DNA of 64,000 nt from positions 8,302,662-8,366,661 of the forward strand of contig CM034132.1 of NCBI GenBank assembly GCA_019914995.1. Reading direction: 5' to 3'. Positions 25,067 to 35,587 of the stretch are shown in pieces. The notes below the pieces were generated by a model, which had not been told where the DNA came from, did not search any database, and worked only from the letters and a program-made list of their open reading frames with translations. The stretch is from Acanthochlamys bracteata. Lineage: Eukaryota; Streptophyta; Magnoliopsida; Pandanales; Velloziaceae. The translations under genes were made by a program, and so were the position numbers. Numbering within the stretch: the stretch's first letter is position 1; each line of letters opens with the position of its first letter.

Positions 25067-25690
25067 TACCAATTAAAATGTTAGTTGGTATCGCCCACTA
25101 AAAATTCAGTCAGCACTAAAATGAATCGTCTCTTGAAAAATAAATCGGCATTACTTAGAAATTTGCTCACTGAATATTTAATCAGCTTGTTTACTAAAAC
25201 TTCAGTCGATAATGATAAGGAACTACCGACTAAATGATTCAGTTGGCACTATTTTAACAATAGCCATTAAAAATTGTATTGATATACATTCTCTATTTGG
25301 TAATACGATAAAAATAGTATTAAAAGTAGTACTAATATAAAAAGGTCGGTCATTATTAAGTAATCAATACCGACCAAAAATTTCAATCGATAATGGTGAA
25401 ACAATTACTGATTGTGTTTACATGTTTAGTCGGTAATGAATTTCACCGATGAAACTTTACTAACTAGAGGCTAATCTAGTAAGTTTAGTTGATAATTGTC
25501 TTTACCAACTCAATTTTTACTAATACTGATTGTTTTGTTTAGTGGATAAAGAGTGTTTTTGTTGTAGTGTATACCTTGGGGAATAAGGTACATCCTTAAG
25601 TGACAGCAAAGCCGGTTTCTCAAAAATTTAAAAAAAAAGAATTTAAAAAAAGAAAAACACAGAAACACAACATAGCGTATTACGTACTTT
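25067..25690. repeat. CACTA-end unit, tandem copy 1
   Basis: Contains many spaced CCGACT/AGTCGG motifs, as in CACTA (En/Spm) subterminal regions, and finishes with the complement of CACTACAACAAAAACAC near 25547-25563. It then continues into ATACCTTGGGGAATAAGG flank. The whole unit, flank included, is repeated at 25697-26250, so the copies arose by tandem duplication after insertion. Confidence 0.65.
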
Positions 25691-25696
25691 TTATTA

Positions 25697-26250
25697 CAAT
25701 GTTAGTCGGCATTGCCCACTAAAAGTACAAACGGCGTTCAAAAGGAGTTGCTAATTGAAAATTAAAATGGCATTGCTAGAAATTTGCTCGCTAAAAGTTC
25801 AATTGACATTACCTACTAAAAATTCAGTCGACATTGATAAGAAATTACCTACTACATATTTTCGACAATACTGATTAAAAATAGTAATGATAAATATTCT
25901 CTAATTGATAATATGATGGAAATACCGACCAAAGTGTCGATAGTTGTTAAGTAATCAATACAGACTAAAGCTTTTCAGTCGACAATGGTGAAAGAATTAT
26001 CGACTGATTTGTATGTGTAGTCGGTAATGAATTTCATCAACAAAAACGTTACTAACTAACAGCTGATTGAATAACTTCAGTCGATAATTCTCTTTACCAA
26101 ACCAATTATCTTTAGTGTTTGTTGTAGTGTATACCTTGGGGAATAAGGTGCATCCTTAAGTGTCGCAAAGCCAGTTTCTCAAAAGTAAAAATAAAAAAAT
26201 TAAGAAAAAACACACATGCACAACGTAGCGGATTACGTTACTTCTTATTA
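25697..26250. repeat. CACTA-end unit, tandem copy 2
   Basis: Second direct copy of the preceding unit, with the same AATGTTAGTCGG start, the same TTTGTTGTAGTG end and the same ATACCTTGGGGAATAAGG flank. It lies less than 100 bases from the 3' end of the P450 gene. Confidence 0.65.
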
Positions 26251-26326
26251 GATAGATAAGTGATGGTATACCTGTAGCTCATGATAATTTACGGGAAACA
26301 TATAGATATTAAGTTACCAAAGACGC

Positions 26327-27963
26327 CTAGACATATCTAGGTTTGGCAACAAGAAGCAAGTTGGACTTCTTATGAACTACTATTCCGCTTAGCTCGGCCA
26401 TATCCAATTCCTCTTCCTTCATACCATTAGGGAGTTTCAAATCAAAGTGGAACAAGATATTTGCCAAGGTAAGCTCAACTATGGGCATGGCAAAAGACGT
26501 GCCAGGGCACCCTCGACGTCCCGAACCAAATGGTAGGTAGTGGAAATCTTGTCCCTTGAACTCCATACCGTTATTGACAAACCTCTCTGGCATAAACTTT
26601 TCCGGCTCGTCCCAGTACTTCGGATCTCTACCTATAGCCCAGGCATTGACAAGAACCCTCATCCCGGCTGGAATCTCGTAGCCGCCCAACTGAAGCTTTT
26701 CCATAGACATACGAGGTACTAGTAGAGGAGCAGGAGGGTGCAGCCGCATGGATTCCTTGATGGTCGCTGCGAAATAGCTCATCTCACGAATATCTTCCAC
26801 TTCGACAGAGTGCTTCATACCAACGATTTTTCGAACTTCAGCTTGTACTTTTCTCAGTTCTTCCGGGTTTCTCATGAGTTCGGCCATCGTCCACTCGATC
26901 ACAGTGATCGTTGTATCAATTGCAGCTATGAACATATCCTGCACGCAAGCCGTGAGAATTAGTTCACAAGTGCCAATCAGATTTTTACGTACATAATTAT
27001 GAAAATAGGAATTGTTGATGATCTTACGTGTACGAGAATTTCGACGTCCTTGGAGCTCAGACGGGCACTGCCGTCAGTGTTGTCTTCTTTGTTGAAAGAG
27101 AGCAAAACATCGACGAAGTTACTAGATTCTTTAGAAACACAGCCATTTGACTTCTCCTTTACATAATCATCAAGAACACCTTGAATGTGTTTATCCAGCC
27201 TTTTGGCGACCTCCTTGGCCTTAGCTTCCTTTCCACTGATCTTATCAATCCATCCTAGCCACGGAAAGACCTCTGCGATCAAATACGTGCCAAGCATGTG
27301 CACCAACTCATCCACCGACTTCTTTAAAGCACCATCGTTGTCTTGAGCGTACTTCATCCCAAGCGTCGATCTACAGATCGTGTTGTACACAAGGCTGCTA
27401 AGCAACTCAGTCAAGTTCACCACAGACTCCTTCGAAGCACGGATCTTTTCGACCATAACGGTAACCTCTTCATCCCTCAACGAGCTAAAAGACTGCACCT
27501 GCTTAGGGCTTAGTAGATGGACAACACAAATCTTTCTCAGGTTGCGCCAGTACTCACCATAAGGAGACAATGCAAAGCTGTTGCCGTTAATGAGCAACTG
27601 CGCCATCTTCATCGGCGGACGGCTCGCTAGGATATGGTCATAGGTTTTCAGGACATCTTCAGCAAGCTCGGGAGAGGAGACAACAACAGCCGGGAAACTG
27701 CCAAATTGAATAAGCATTATCGGACCGTACTTGTCCGATAGACCTCGTAGAGATCTGTGCTGCAGGGGCCCAATCTGGTGAAGATTACCGATTATGGGGA
27801 GTGTCGGCGGGGAAGGAGGCAAATTAGAGTTTTTAGAGTACTTTAACGTTTTCTTCGTAAGGAGAAACAGAATCACCATGAACATGGAGAGTGCAAGAAA
27901 TGTTGAGTTGAGCAAAGGCGATGATTGAAGCCATTGGTGAAGGTTATTAGCTAAAGAGAACAT
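26327..27963 (-). CDS. Cytochrome P450, CYP71A-like monooxygenase
   Basis: A haem-thiolate monooxygenase, expected on the ER facing the cytosol and fed electrons by P450 reductase. Exon 1 is 27963-27028 (312 codons) and exon 2 is 26938-26327. The intron (27027-26939) begins GTAAGATC, ends GTGCAG and is in phase 0; the protein has 515 residues, normal for the family. A membrane anchor is at about residues 18-36 and the proline hinge PPSPPTLP at 49-56. The I-helix motif is AAIDTT (317-322), where Gly is usual in second place. ESMR is at 374-377, PERF at 429-432 and FGSGRRGCPG has haem-binding Cys456. SPYGEYWRNLRKIC and WLGWID point to CYP71A. Some CYP71A enzymes act on terpenoids, but the substrate cannot be read from sequence. 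No frame disruption is visible. Confidence 0.95.
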
Positions 27964-28021
27964 CTTTTGTAGATTTTATACTATGAGTTTGAATGTGTTC
28001 AGACAAACTACTAACTTGTTG

Positions 28022-28030
28022 CTTATATAG
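28022..28030 (-). promoter_or_regulatory. TATA box of the P450 gene
   Basis: CTATATAAG on the minus strand, about 60 bases before the ATG at 27963, which leaves room for a roughly 30-base leader. Confidence 0.7.
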
Positions 28031-28690
28031 TGTAGTTCTGTGAATTTTTCCACAAGAAATTGGCTTGTATAATTTCCCCTGGTTTAGGACCCGTGCTACT
28101 GACGTCGTTAGAAATAATTTGGGCATAATATTCAAACTCGAGATCTTTTCTAAATTTAAAGTAGAATATATTCTGTGCTAGGATTTTCAATAGAAGTTAT
28201 GCCACGGTGAAGACTATTAATAGTGAACGTTCGTTTTTTCTTTGTGTTTTCCGTTTTATTCCTGAGCTTCCTTTGTTTCCTTTCGCAAAAAATGTTTTGT
28301 GTATGTTACAGAACTATGTGGCTTCTTTTATTTCTCTTTTTCATTTTATTTTATTGTTTGATGGGAAAGAGATAGAAATTGTTCTGATACGGTATGAAAG
28401 AATAAGACAAAATTGATGTCAATAAGATCATAGATACTACTGTTGAATTGACCATGAATTTTCGGTAGCTTTTCTTTTCGTCCGTTTAGTTGCATAACAA
28501 TTTACACAAGTTTTCCAAATGTTTGTTTTAAAACCTTCAATTTTCCGTTTCACTTTTGAATACTACTTGAAATGAAACAGTTCCTTTTTATTTAATCAAA
28601 TAATACCAGCGTTAAATTTCGCGAGTATGAGGAGTCAAAATTTATAACCTCTAGTAAGAAAGAGAGGTGCCAAATGGTTGACTGGACTAT
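28031..28690. other. P450 upstream region
   Basis: Presumed promoter of the minus-strand P450. No other gene is seen; the short open frame at 28207-28416 has no recognisable content. Confidence 0.5.
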
Positions 28691-28930
28691 GGACGAGTTT
28701 ATCGACACTCAAAATTTTATATTATTGAAATTTATTTTTAATATAAAATATATATATAAATTAAAATAAATTTTTTTATCAATAAATTTTTTTTAAAAAC
28801 TTAATTTTAAAATTTTAAAAATAAAATTAATAAAAATTTTATTTTTTATTAAATATTTTTAATTTTATTTTTTAAATCTATTTTTAAAAAATTCTATTTC
28901 ACCTACTTTACACATAAGATAAACACGTCC
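28691..28930. mobile_element. Tourist-like MITE upstream of the P450
   Basis: 240 bp, AT-rich. Inverted ends are GGACGAGTTTATC and GATAAACACGTCC, with TAT on both sides (28688-28690 and 28931-28933). Related in ends and internal text to the elements at 51617-51879 and 23521-23757. Confidence 0.7.
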
Positions 28931-29512
28931 TATATATAAGAAGTTTAGGCAGTAATAGCTTAGAAACTAAAAAGTTTTCAAGCATTGAAACTGTTTGGGC
29001 TTAAACAGTTCGCCTTGACCATGGCTGACCCAATGTCGATGGCACCCTAAATCCATACGTCAGAATTCTTCATGGCATCTGAAAGCCCATTTACGGCAAT
29101 AACTTTGAAGATATTTGATACTGCTCATAAAATAAATTTTTTTAAAAATAAAAATTATATCTATTATATTTTGAAAAACAAATTATATTTTTTTGTTTAA
29201 AATAAAAATAAAAATAAAAATAAGCAATAGTAAAATTTTATAATGTATAATTTGTATATATATTTTAAATTTTTAAATAAATTATATAAATATTATATAA
29301 AATTTATTAAAAATATGAAATAAAATAGAGCAAAATGAACACCCAAACACAATCTTTATTTACTTCTTCACTGTGCTCCACGAGCTCTACCACCACTCAC
29401 TCTACAAACCACGAATGAGGATGTTGAATCACTTGTTGCTAAGATCATAGCCAAATCAACTTAGAATCAACATTTCAGGAGAAGGACATGTATCAGTTGA
29501 AGTGAAGTATTA
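28931..29512. other. Unassigned AT-rich stretch
   Basis: No gene seen. The AT-rich block at about 29110-29345 shares TTTTAAATAAATT-like text with 51960-52240 and may be another small DNA element; its ends are unclear. Confidence 0.3.
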
Positions 29513-29520
29513 CATAAGTG

Positions 29521-29902
29521 TAGAGATGCACAAATGGGCTGGGCCATTTGGCCCAACCCACAATCCGATCAGTCGGTCTGGATCTAGGCTCGTCTAGCTC
29601 GATGAACAGTGGCAGGACCGTCGAACGGCTCACCCACTATTTCATTGACCGGTCAAAATTGACTTTGATCTAGTTAACGTTGACGGTTGACCAAATCAAA
29701 AAAATAAATAATTTTTAATAATAATTATAATATTTTTTATATTTAATAATAATTTTTCAAATTATTTTTTAATTTTTTATTATTTTAATTTTTAATTTTA
29801 AAATAAATAAATAAATATAACAGGCTAATGAGCCGAGCCTTAAAATTTGCACTCGGGCCGAGTAAAGTGACTAGGCCGGGCCCGTCTATTTTTATATCTC
29901 TA
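29521..29902. mobile_element. hAT-like MITE with 8-bp target duplication
   Basis: 382 bp. CATAAGTG occurs directly on both sides (29513-29520 and 29903-29910). The ends are inverted: TAGAGATGCAC at the left and the complement of TAGAGATATAA at the right. An exact 8-bp duplication is the hAT pattern. Confidence 0.82.
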
Positions 29903-29910
29903 CATAAGTG

Positions 29911-30899
29911 AGCTATTAAAAATGAGAAGAATTTTCGTACATAAAGTGTGTTTAAATTAATTTTTATATTTCGTTGTGTTTGTAAGTAATTTTAAATGTG
30001 AGTTTTTGTAAAAAGAAAAAGTTAGTTCCAGCCAAACTTATACACGCTCTAACTTTGGATCTATAGATTCAACATTTTCAGGTGAAGTTATCCATGAATC
30101 TAAGGTTGAAGCTTGAAAAATGTTGTTGATATGACCAAGTGTGTCCCGTGTCTGTCCAGTACTCGTCAAGCTTGAAACATGTTATAGACAACCAAGTCTA
30201 CAACAGGACACTACTGCAGTGATTAATAAGACCCTGTATGCTGTACCCACTGATTAAAAGTTTTTATCCTAATTGAGGTAAGTAGATATAAAATTCTTAT
30301 TAATTGTTAGTGCCGATAGGATTATGAAGTTGAAATATGCTCGAAGCATAGTGGTCTCTCCATTTGTGTTCTTTGTATAATCTTTTTCAAAAGAAGTGAG
30401 TTGGTTATAAGCATGTAACTTAGTATTGCAATGTCTGTTGTCATAGAGTCACAGACTATTTTCTAATTTATGTAGTGAGTCTCTGTTATAGTCATCCATG
30501 TTTTCTGACTATGTTAACCTTGTGCAGAATTTATAAAAAGAAAAAAAAATTGCTATGCATGTCTTATAATAAAATTATTTGCTTCGTTTGTTGCAGGGGT
30601 GGTGTTTCAGATAGCATTTGATCTTATTGTAAGTGACACCAAGTTATTTTTAGTTCATTTTCAATGAATTTAGAGGTGATGTTACGGCAACTCAAAACTG
30701 ACTTAGTTTAAGTATTTAAATGAACTTGAATACAAAAGTTTTTCTTTGAATTTATGTGCTGAATATTGTGATGAATGGATATGTATGTCGTGTACAAAGA
30801 ATTATGTATATTATACTGTTGTGTATTGGATTATTGTTATAGAATTATCAAAAATAGCAATGATCTATTAATTGCATGCATTCACATAAATAGCTAACT
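29911..30899. other. Unassigned intergenic stretch
   Basis: Nearly 1 kb without recognisable genes or element ends. I see nothing I can support in it. Confidence 0.4.
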
Positions 30900-31389
30900 A
30901 ATCTTGTTGCAGTCGGCATCTCCTAAGCCCTAATTGCCGACTGTTGCAGTAGTCAAAAAATACCGACTAAAAAATGAGTCGGTAATTACCGACAAACACT
31001 TTAATCAGTAATTACCGACTGAAAATAACTAGGTAATCACCAAATAACGCAATACAGTCGGTAATTACTAATTGTCTTTTAACTACTACAATATTTGTTA
31101 ATTATCGACGAAATCTGACATCAGTAATTATCGATTGTTTATTAAGTCAGGAATTACTGATAGCTAATGCAGTCAGTAATTTGCGGCTAAAGTCGCTGAA
31201 CAGTTCAGTCGATAACTTACTATACCTTACCAACTGATTTTCACAACCAGTCAGTAAATAGTTTAGCGATTAGTATTTGCCGATCATTTACCGACTGTCT
31301 TATTATTAGTCAGTTATGGCATTTGTGGACTGTTTTTTGTCGAATACTAACCGAAAGCGTCGGCCAGTGAGGCTGCTCTTTCTAGTAGT
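30900..31389. mobile_element. CACTA (En/Spm) terminal fragment
   Basis: Packed with CCGACT/AGTCGG and GGTAATTACCGAC motifs in both orientations and ending TTTCTAGTAGTG, the complement of CACTACTAGAAA, the usual CACTA terminus. The opposite end was not found, so this is a fragment or a deleted element. It is a different subfamily from 25067-26250, whose terminus reads CACTACAACAAA. Confidence 0.65.
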
Positions 31390-31825
31390 GCCTTTTTTAC
31401 ACTAAACTTGAACTTTAAGCAATCGAGTTTAAACTATAACTTTACATTCAATATCATCTTCACGATCACATGTACTCACTATAGTCATAAAAACTGCTAT
31501 ATCGCGTGCGAGCATATATTAGCTACTATATGCATGAAAATCATCTTAAGCGAGAAAGATTTCAATCAAAATTAGGATATAGTCTAAACTGCCATCATTA
31601 GAGTGAAGTCTAAACCGCAACTCAAAGTTGACTTATTAGCGTAAAGTCTAACTTTTGTTGCTGTTATAGTTGAAGTCCATACTAGTTTCGAACAAGCAAA
31701 GCCTTCAAACTTCCGAACTTACTACATCGGCGTTGTGAGAGTGAGACTTCAGAGTTAGTTATGTTCTTTTACATGTCAAGGTAGCAACACTTAAACATAC
31801 TTTGATGTTGCTGCAAGCAAGGTAG
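31390..31825. other. Unassigned intergenic stretch
   Basis: No gene, repeat or element end recognised. Confidence 0.4.
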
Positions 31826-31902
31826 TCATGATCGGGATTTTATATAGGATCATAAAATCGGAATTTTAAGTAAGATCGTAAGATCTTACTTATCAATAAT
31901 TT
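31826..31902. repeat. AAAATC-rich repeat, copy 2, left piece
   Basis: Left 77 bases of the repeat also found at 791-1557. It is interrupted here by retrotransposon element 2 and resumes at 42371. Confidence 0.72.
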
Positions 31903-33457
31903 TATTAGATATTCCTACAAGATTAACTCAAGAGGGAAGGGGTGAATTGAGTTAGTATATAAAAAAAATTTTATCAAATTTGTTATCCTACTGGCAGAGA
32001 GCTAGCAATGGGTGTCAATCTTTGTCACCGCAGATGAAGAATTAGCGTGTTCTTGTGAAGTAACAAAGAGTAGTGCTCAGGATATTTAACGTGGTTCAGC
32101 AAAACCCCTTTGCCTACATCCACGGTCGTTCTATCACCAGAGCCAAAGCTTCACTAGACCTTTAATATGCTACAAATACACCTAGAGCGAAGTGCTTCGT
32201 CAAGCACACATACTCTACCGGGTTTCTTCGCCAAGACAACAACCCCTACTAGCCTCCTGGACACTCCTGTCCCCCTGGCTGATTTGCTAGCACTATTATA
32301 AGGTCTAAGAGCTTACAACAAGCTCAACCCGAGCTTTCTTTACCGGTGCATCCAGCACCACCTTTACACTGTGAGTGACAAGTTACAAGAAAATAAACAA
32401 GTATTGAGTGCAGGATCTATCTCATAAATGTTGAGAGTTTAATCGGTGATTCAGTTGAGATGATCGGAGAGATTTTTGAGAGATTTTTTCAGTATGATTT
32501 GCAGCAAGATTTGTTTGTGTGGAGTAGTCAAGTTCGTGACCGGCAGTGGGAGATCTTTGTGTAGAGTGGTAGAGTTCTTATATGTCTCTGTTTTTGCTTT
32601 GATTCTCTCTCTACTGCTTTTTTTGTTTCTCTCCTGTTTTTTCTCTTTTCTCCACCACGTTTCCTCGTTCTTTGTGACTCCCTTTTATAGAGCATCTTTC
32701 TGTCGCGAGAGCCGTTGAGGAACGTTCTTTGTTGGCGTTGGTTCTTCACGTCGTCGAGAAGGAATGGTGTTGTCGATGGTTCTTCAAATTGTGTTTGTGC
32801 AAAGTCTTTGTTGCATTGAATCGTTGAAGAAATTTGAATTTGCTTTATAACGGTTTGTGTGCTTAATTCATCTAAGCTTCATTTGAATTTCGTGGTGATG
32901 AGTTGATATGGTATGTCCATAATAAATGCAGTCTGTTGACCGCTAGACCGATCAATGACTTTGACCGCTTTCTTTCCTTGATTATTGAGCTTCCTTTTGT
33001 GTGAAAGTGAAGATGATTCTAGCTCTTGTAAATCTTCTTGTTTGAAGTCCTTCAGTCCGTTGTGAGTGCAGGTGATTTTTGAAGGTAGGGGAAACTTCGT
33101 TGCCGTTGAACATATGGGTTTGTCACGAAACAGAAAGTGCAGATATGCTTCAAAGAAAAACAACCAATCGTAATGTGGCTGTTGCATCCTCTCTGTCCGT
33201 ATGTTGTTCTCTGTCCCGCTTGATGTGATCGAGCATTGGCCGTGATGTGGCTGCATCCATCCTCATCCCATGTCTTTGTCCTCATCCCGGTATGTAGTAG
33301 CATATGATTGGGTCAGATGATGGCTGTTTTTGTCTGCTGTAAATTAAATGATCTTTGTTTGTCTAATCCTGCAGACTTGTTTTCAGATTATTAGTCTTAT
33401 ATAAATCATAGTTCTTAATTCTTTGTTATCATCAAAATTATCCTTGTATTTTCAACA
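31903..33457 (-). repeat. 3' LTR of SIRE-type element 2
   Basis: Plus-strand start TATTAGATATTCC (a changed TGTTAG) and end TATTTTCAACA, 1555 bp, next to the purine tract complement ATCTCCCCCTTTTTG at 33458-33472. Confidence 0.93.
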
Positions 33458-33839
33458 ATCTCCCCCTTTTTGATGATGACAAACAAATTAAGAATTATTG
33501 ATTTATGTTTTTGTAAGCTATAGTTTTGAATTGAAAATTTGTCATACCTTTTCATGACTCCCCCTCAACTGGTGCATCTATTTTACTTATCTATTTATTG
33601 CTCATGGCTCCCCCTCAGATTGAACCAGAAATTTTTCTCTCCCTTTAATAATTCTTCTTCTTTCTCCCCCTTTTGTCATCTCAAAAAGCTTATGTAACAT
33701 TGCTAGATTTTGACAGGTTAGGCAGAAGACATAACAAAAAGTGCAACCATTCATTTAAGTAAATAAACAAGCAAACATCCAGTCACATAAAACATACATC
33801 TAAACAGATAATGAAACTAAGCCTAAGCTAAGTTTTTAA

Positions 33840-35312
33840 CTAGTTATTTCTACGCCTAGATGATGTTCTACAGCCAGGAGGTCTAAGACGTTGATGTTTT
33901 GGTTTAGCTGCAGAGGATGGAGGAAGTATTTCTACATCCTCATCGACAAGGGCTTGTGAGCTGGAGACTGGTTTGTAGGCTTTGCGTTTTCGGTTCCTGC
34001 GCTTAAGAGGGAGGCTAGGAACGGTTGTTTGAACAGATGGGGGTTCAGAGATAGGAGGTTTAGTGGTAAGGAGTTCAGGTTGCAGCTCTGCTGGGATATC
34101 TTTGGACAGTGATTCTTTCGGCAGAGGAGCTTCATAGATTATGATTGACAATGGCTCAGCTCCTTCTGGTTCATCACTAACTCCTTCAGGTGGACATGCC
34201 TTATCTGGAGATGCAAAATGGTCGTTCATACTCTTCTTTGTGTTGGTAGTCCGCATGGCCATCTTTCCGAGCATCCTTGTTCTTTTTTCTCGAAAGTCCC
34301 AGTTCATCTTGGCATTACTTTTCAAAATTTTCTTGGGCAGTATTGGTCTTGGTGTGCTCTGGTGGGCAGATAGCATCCTTGATTGCTTCAAAGATGGCAT
34401 TTAACTTTTGAATCTCCTTGGTCTGCTCTGTAATGGCATTTAGAATCTCTGGTCAGTCTTGCGCAATCGGTGGAGGCAATATGGCACTTGTGGACTCATT
34501 TTCAGCTGGAGGGTGCTTGGACGTAATCCTTTCTTCTGCTTCAATGATTCCTCTTAAAAACTTTGCATCCATTCTGAACATCTTTTTCACTTGCAGGGTT
34601 CCCACAGGCACAGCCTTGAATTGACATACCCTACATATAACATGAGGGTATGGGAAGTACTTACTGCCAGACTTGGAGACTCTCATCATGTGATGCAGCA
34701 TTACTTCACAAAGGTTTATAGGTAGTTTCTTCATCAATCTCCATAACAGAAATGCATCATAGTTGGTGATGATGTTGCGACTTCCTGAACGTGGAACTAT
34801 GACTTTGGAGATGATATGACAGAGAGCTCTTGGCGTGCAAAGGTAGATGGGCGGTGACTCATCACATCCGAAGCTTTGTCACAACTTCGTATCCAGCGCC
34901 GCTTGAGGTAGTTGATTTTGAGTCACTAGCGGCGGCATCTCTCTCCTCTCTAAGGGTAGATCGAGCATCAGGACTGGATCGTGCCTCCAAATTTATCTCG
35001 ATTCCATTCACCATGGTCCAATGAGCAGAGAATTCCCGGTCGGATGAAGATTGGCGTAGAATAATCGACCACGGTCTTACGAGAATTCTCCTTTCACTCA
35101 TTGAGCATTTATCGACCTTATGCCTCAAAGATTTCATCTATTTCGAGCCCATAGTAGTTGAAGTCGTCGAAGTTTAAGCTTGCCGGTGTCAGAATACGAA
35201 TTGCCAACTGCCGACTGTATTTTTCAGATTCTTCTTTACCGATGAATCTTCCTTCGTTGCCATGATCGTTTCTGGAGTGCCCTGCCTGAGATTTTAGGTT
35301 TTTCTTGGCCAT
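33840..35312 (-). pseudogene. Third (envelope-position) open frame of element 2, broken
   Basis: Counterpart of 15670-17123. It starts MAKKNLKSQAG at 35312. GLEIDEIFEA near 35120-35150 is followed by a stop, PINLCEVMLHHMMRVSKSGS lies near 34670-34730, and the acidic Pro-rich region and Arg-rich end (stop at 33840) are in separate frames. At least two frameshifts separate the pieces. Having two copies allows the intended frame to be inferred at most sites. No membrane span is evident. Confidence 0.75.
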
Positions 35313-35587
35313 TGCTGCGGTTTGGAGATTGGGTTTAGGGTTCGAGATTTGGGAGTTGAGAGCGAGAGGAAATTTTGGTTTTTGAAACAGAGACGATGAA
35401 TTATGAGAGGTTTGCCTGTCGGGTCGGTTTATAGTGCACACAGCCTGTCATGAGCCAGCTGGGTCATGTGCTTAGCACGTGACCGGTCAGCTGCTTACTA
35501 TAGTTCTATCGATTTGCGATGATTCATTTGTGCGGTTGTAACCATCTTTTGAAATCTAAGTGCTTACAGAGACAGAACAGAGCATAG

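Noticed and set aside
28207..28416. Short open frame upstream of the P450
   Set aside because: 69 codons of low-complexity hydrophobic sequence with no homology that I recognise; probably chance.
30180..30230. Left end (CACTACTGCAG) of the CACTA fragment ending at 31389
   Set aside because: It does not match the right terminus beyond CACTACT and no 3-bp target duplication was found.
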